From: Pseudomonas sp. GD04091
GTDB taxonomy: Bacteria > Pseudomonadota > Gammaproteobacteria > Pseudomonadales > Pseudomonadaceae
Length of the DNA stretch: 64,000 bases
Assembly (NCBI RefSeq): GCF_029836165.1
Contig: NZ_JAOEBG010000001.1
Coordinates: forward strand, 62,001-126,000
Direction of reading: 5' to 3'
In this document: positions 62,530 to 64,000 of the stretch, one piece after another
How positions within the stretch are numbered: position 1 is the first letter of the stretch
Layout: the number at the start of each line of letters is the position of its first letter
Notes under the pieces: generated by a model
The model's input: the letters and a program-made list of their open reading frames with translations, nothing else
What the model was told of the DNA's origin: nothing
Databases searched by the model: none
Made by a program: the position numbers and the translations under genes

Positions 62530-62574
62530 AACACAGCCCCTAGGCTCTGCCCATTCGCACAATGGAACGCGCCC

Positions 62575-63396
62575 ATGGACAACCCTTCGAGCCTGCGCGA
62601 GCGGCTCTACGTCATCGTCTTCCAGACCGACACCGTCGCTGGCAGGCGCTTCGACAAGATCCTCCTGCTGATCATCCTCGCCAGCCTGGTCACGGTGATC
62701 CTCGACAGCATCGACGAGGTCCACCAAAGCTACGCCGGCCTGCTGGCCGGCATCGAGTGGGGCTTCACGGCGATCTTTCTCGCCGAGTACATCACCCGCC
62801 TGTACTGCTCGCCAAAGCCCCTGCGCTACGCCTTCAGCTTCTACGGGCTGGTCGACCTGCTGGCCATCGTGCCGGGCATCCTCGCCCTGTACTACAGCGA
62901 TGCCCAGTACCTGCTCATCATTCGCGTGATCCGCATGCTGCGGATCTTCCGCGTGCTCAAGCTCAGCCCCTACCTGAAGCAGGCCCATTACCTGCTGGCG
63001 GCGTTGCAGGGCAGCAAGCAGAAGATCATCGTGTTTTTGCTCAGCGTGTCGACCCTGGTCACTGTGTTCGGCACCCTGATGTACGTCATCGAAGGCCCCG
63101 AGCATGGCTTCACCAGCATTCCCAAGGGCATCTACTGGGCCATCGTCACCCTGACCACCGTGGGCTTCGGCGATATCGTGCCCAAGACCCCGCTGGGTCA
63201 GGTGCTGTCGTCGCTGGTGATGATCACCGGTTACTCGATCATAGCGGTGCCCACCGGTATCTTCACCGCCGAGCTGGCCAATGCGCTGCGTGGCGAACAG
63301 CTGCAGCACGACTGCCCGACCTGCGCCAAGCATCACCACGAACACGGCGCGGCATTCTGTTCACGCTGTGGCAATGCGTTGTTTCCAAAGCAATAG
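62575..63396 (+). CDS. Voltage-gated potassium channel (Kch-like), with Cys-rich tail
   Basis: A 273-residue ion transporter-family protein with six membrane segments. S4 carries regularly spaced Arg residues (LLIIRVIRMLRIFRVLKL, about 115-132). The pore has the selectivity filter TLTTVGFGDIVP (about residues 197-208). After S6 the tail ends in CPTCAKHHHEHGAAFCSRCG, a four-Cys zinc-ribbon-like module. Function: regulated K+ flow; zinc or redox sensing by the tail is a possibility. It stands alone after the urea transporter. Confidence 0.9.
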   Translation: MDNPSSLRERLYVIVFQTDTVAGRRFDKILLLIILASLVTVILDSIDEVHQSYAGLLAGIEWGFTAIFLAEYITRLYCSPKPLRYAFSFYGLVDLLAIVPGILALYYSDAQYLLIIRVIRMLRIFRVLKLSPYLKQAHYLLAALQGSKQKIIVFLLSVSTLVTVFGTLMYVIEGPEHGFTSIPKGIYWAIVTLTTVGFGDIVPKTPLGQVLSSLVMITGYSIIAVPTGIFTAELANALRGEQLQHDCPTCAKHHHEHGAAFCSRCGNALFPKQ

Positions 63397-63519
63397 GCAG
63401 AGCCCCAAGGCGGGGCAAGCATAAGCAAAGAGCCATTTGATCTTTAGCGACCAAACAGCCAACCGCTATAGTCGCTGGCATATCGCCAACCCTTTGAATC
63501 AGAACAAGGAATGCCTCCA

Positions 63520-64000
63520 GTGAAAAAACTCTTCAGCGCCTCGCTGCTCGCCGCGGGCCTGGCCCTAAGCAACCTCGCCCAAGCCGCCCCGACCCTGCTC
63601 AACGTTTCCTACGACGTGATGCGCGACTTCTACAAGGACTACAACCCGGCGTTCCAGAAGCACTGGGAGAAAGAGCACAACGAGAAGGTCAACCTGCAGA
63701 TGTCCTTCGGCGGCTCGAGCAAGCAGGCGCGCGCGGTGATCGATGGCCTGCCGGCCGACGTGATCACCATGAACATGGCCACCGACATCAACGCCCTGGC
63801 CGACAACGGCAAGCTGGTGCCGGAGAACTGGGTGAGCCGCCTGCCGAACAACAGCGCGCCATTCACCTCGGCCACCGTGTTCATCGTGCGCAAGGGCAAC
63901 CCCAAGGCGCTGAAGGACTGGCCGGATCTGCTCAAGGATGGCGTGCAGGTGATCGTGCCCAACCCCAAGACCTCGGGTAACGGCCGCTATACCTACCTCT
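63520..64000 (+). CDS. sbp: Sulfate-binding periplasmic protein, partial (3' end outside window)
   Basis: The first 160 residues of a sulfate-transport binding protein. Signal peptide KKLFSASLLAAGLALSNLAQA is followed by the mature APTLLNVSYDVMRDFYKDYN, then 'LQMSFGGSSKQARAVIDGLPAD' in shortened form and 'VFIVRKGNPKALKDW', all typical of Sbp/CysP. GTG 63520 is chosen because AAGGA lies ten bases upstream; the in-frame ATG 63511 sits directly on that ribosome site. It delivers sulfate or thiosulfate to a CysTWA transporter. Confidence 0.92.
   Translation, partial: MKKLFSASLLAAGLALSNLAQAAPTLLNVSYDVMRDFYKDYNPAFQKHWEKEHNEKVNLQMSFGGSSKQARAVIDGLPADVITMNMATDINALADNGKLVPENWVSRLPNNSAPFTSATVFIVRKGNPKALKDWPDLLKDGVQVIVPNPKTSGNGRYTYL

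Noticed and set aside
59935..63345. A very long open frame (over 1100 codons) on the complement, opposite ttuD, pykF, the urea transporter and the K+ channel
   Set aside because: It is antisense to four well-supported genes, crosses REP repeats, and its translation is low-complexity (Gly, Gln, His, Arg, Val rich), as expected for the mirror frame of GC-rich genes.
63511..63519. ATG 63511 as the start of the sulfate-binding protein
   Set aside because: The AAGGA ribosome site directly abuts this ATG, leaving no spacing; GTG 63520 has ideal spacing and gives the standard signal peptide.

Overview
The window is a GC-rich chromosomal segment from a Pseudomonas of the putida group. This is inferred from gene order (two cbb3 operons - ccoGHIS - hemN - anr - apt - recR - ybaB - dnaX, then ligA - zipA - smc, then xdhABC - guaD), from the REP-type inverted repeats carrying the 'GTAGGAGCGGCCTTGTGTCGCG' type of palindrome, and from protein signatures. 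No tRNA, rRNA, IS element, prophage or CRISPR array was seen.

Region 1 (1-17.9 kb) is micro-aerobic respiration. After a partial periplasmic binding protein, a DEDDh exonuclease, ppnP and an alpha/beta hydrolase come two complete tandem ccoNOQP operons for cbb3 oxidases. The first has an Anr box. Next are the copper-delivery and assembly genes ccoG, ccoH, ccoI and ccoS, a SafE-like membrane protein, hemN (with its own Anr box), the oxygen sensor anr, and apt.

Region 2 (18-33.6 kb) is genome maintenance, all on the minus strand: recR, ybaB, dnaX, ligA, zipA, smc and the 4.5S SRP RNA. A small accessory block lies between dnaX and the SRP RNA: a second binding protein, a DUF2938/MerR divergent pair, an SF1-like helicase and a small coiled-coil protein.

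Region 3 (33-61.5 kb) is a nearly complete purine-to-central-metabolism route. GuaD deaminates guanine. XdhABC makes urate. PuuD (membrane cytochrome c urate oxidase), UraH and UraD make allantoin, and PuuE opens it to allantoate. AllA splits ureidoglycolate to glyoxylate and urea. Gcl, Hyi, GlxR, TtuD and PykF carry glyoxylate to pyruvate. Two purine permeases, two Tsx-like outer-membrane channels, an aquaporin, and GntR and TetR regulators are interleaved, and a urea transporter follows. No allantoicase is present between PuuE and AllA. An orphan Rhs-core gene of lower GC sits inside this region.

Regulatory signals beyond the genes include a TTGTAYACAA palindrome repeated upstream of six purine/glyoxylate transcription units, twin TGACC-type palindromes upstream of xdhA, a compact two-stem RNA resembling the xanthine-I (NMT1) riboswitch upstream of the second permease, and an attenuator-like leader between glxR and ttuD. 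The window ends with a urea transporter, a voltage-gated K+ channel and the start of a sulfate-binding protein.
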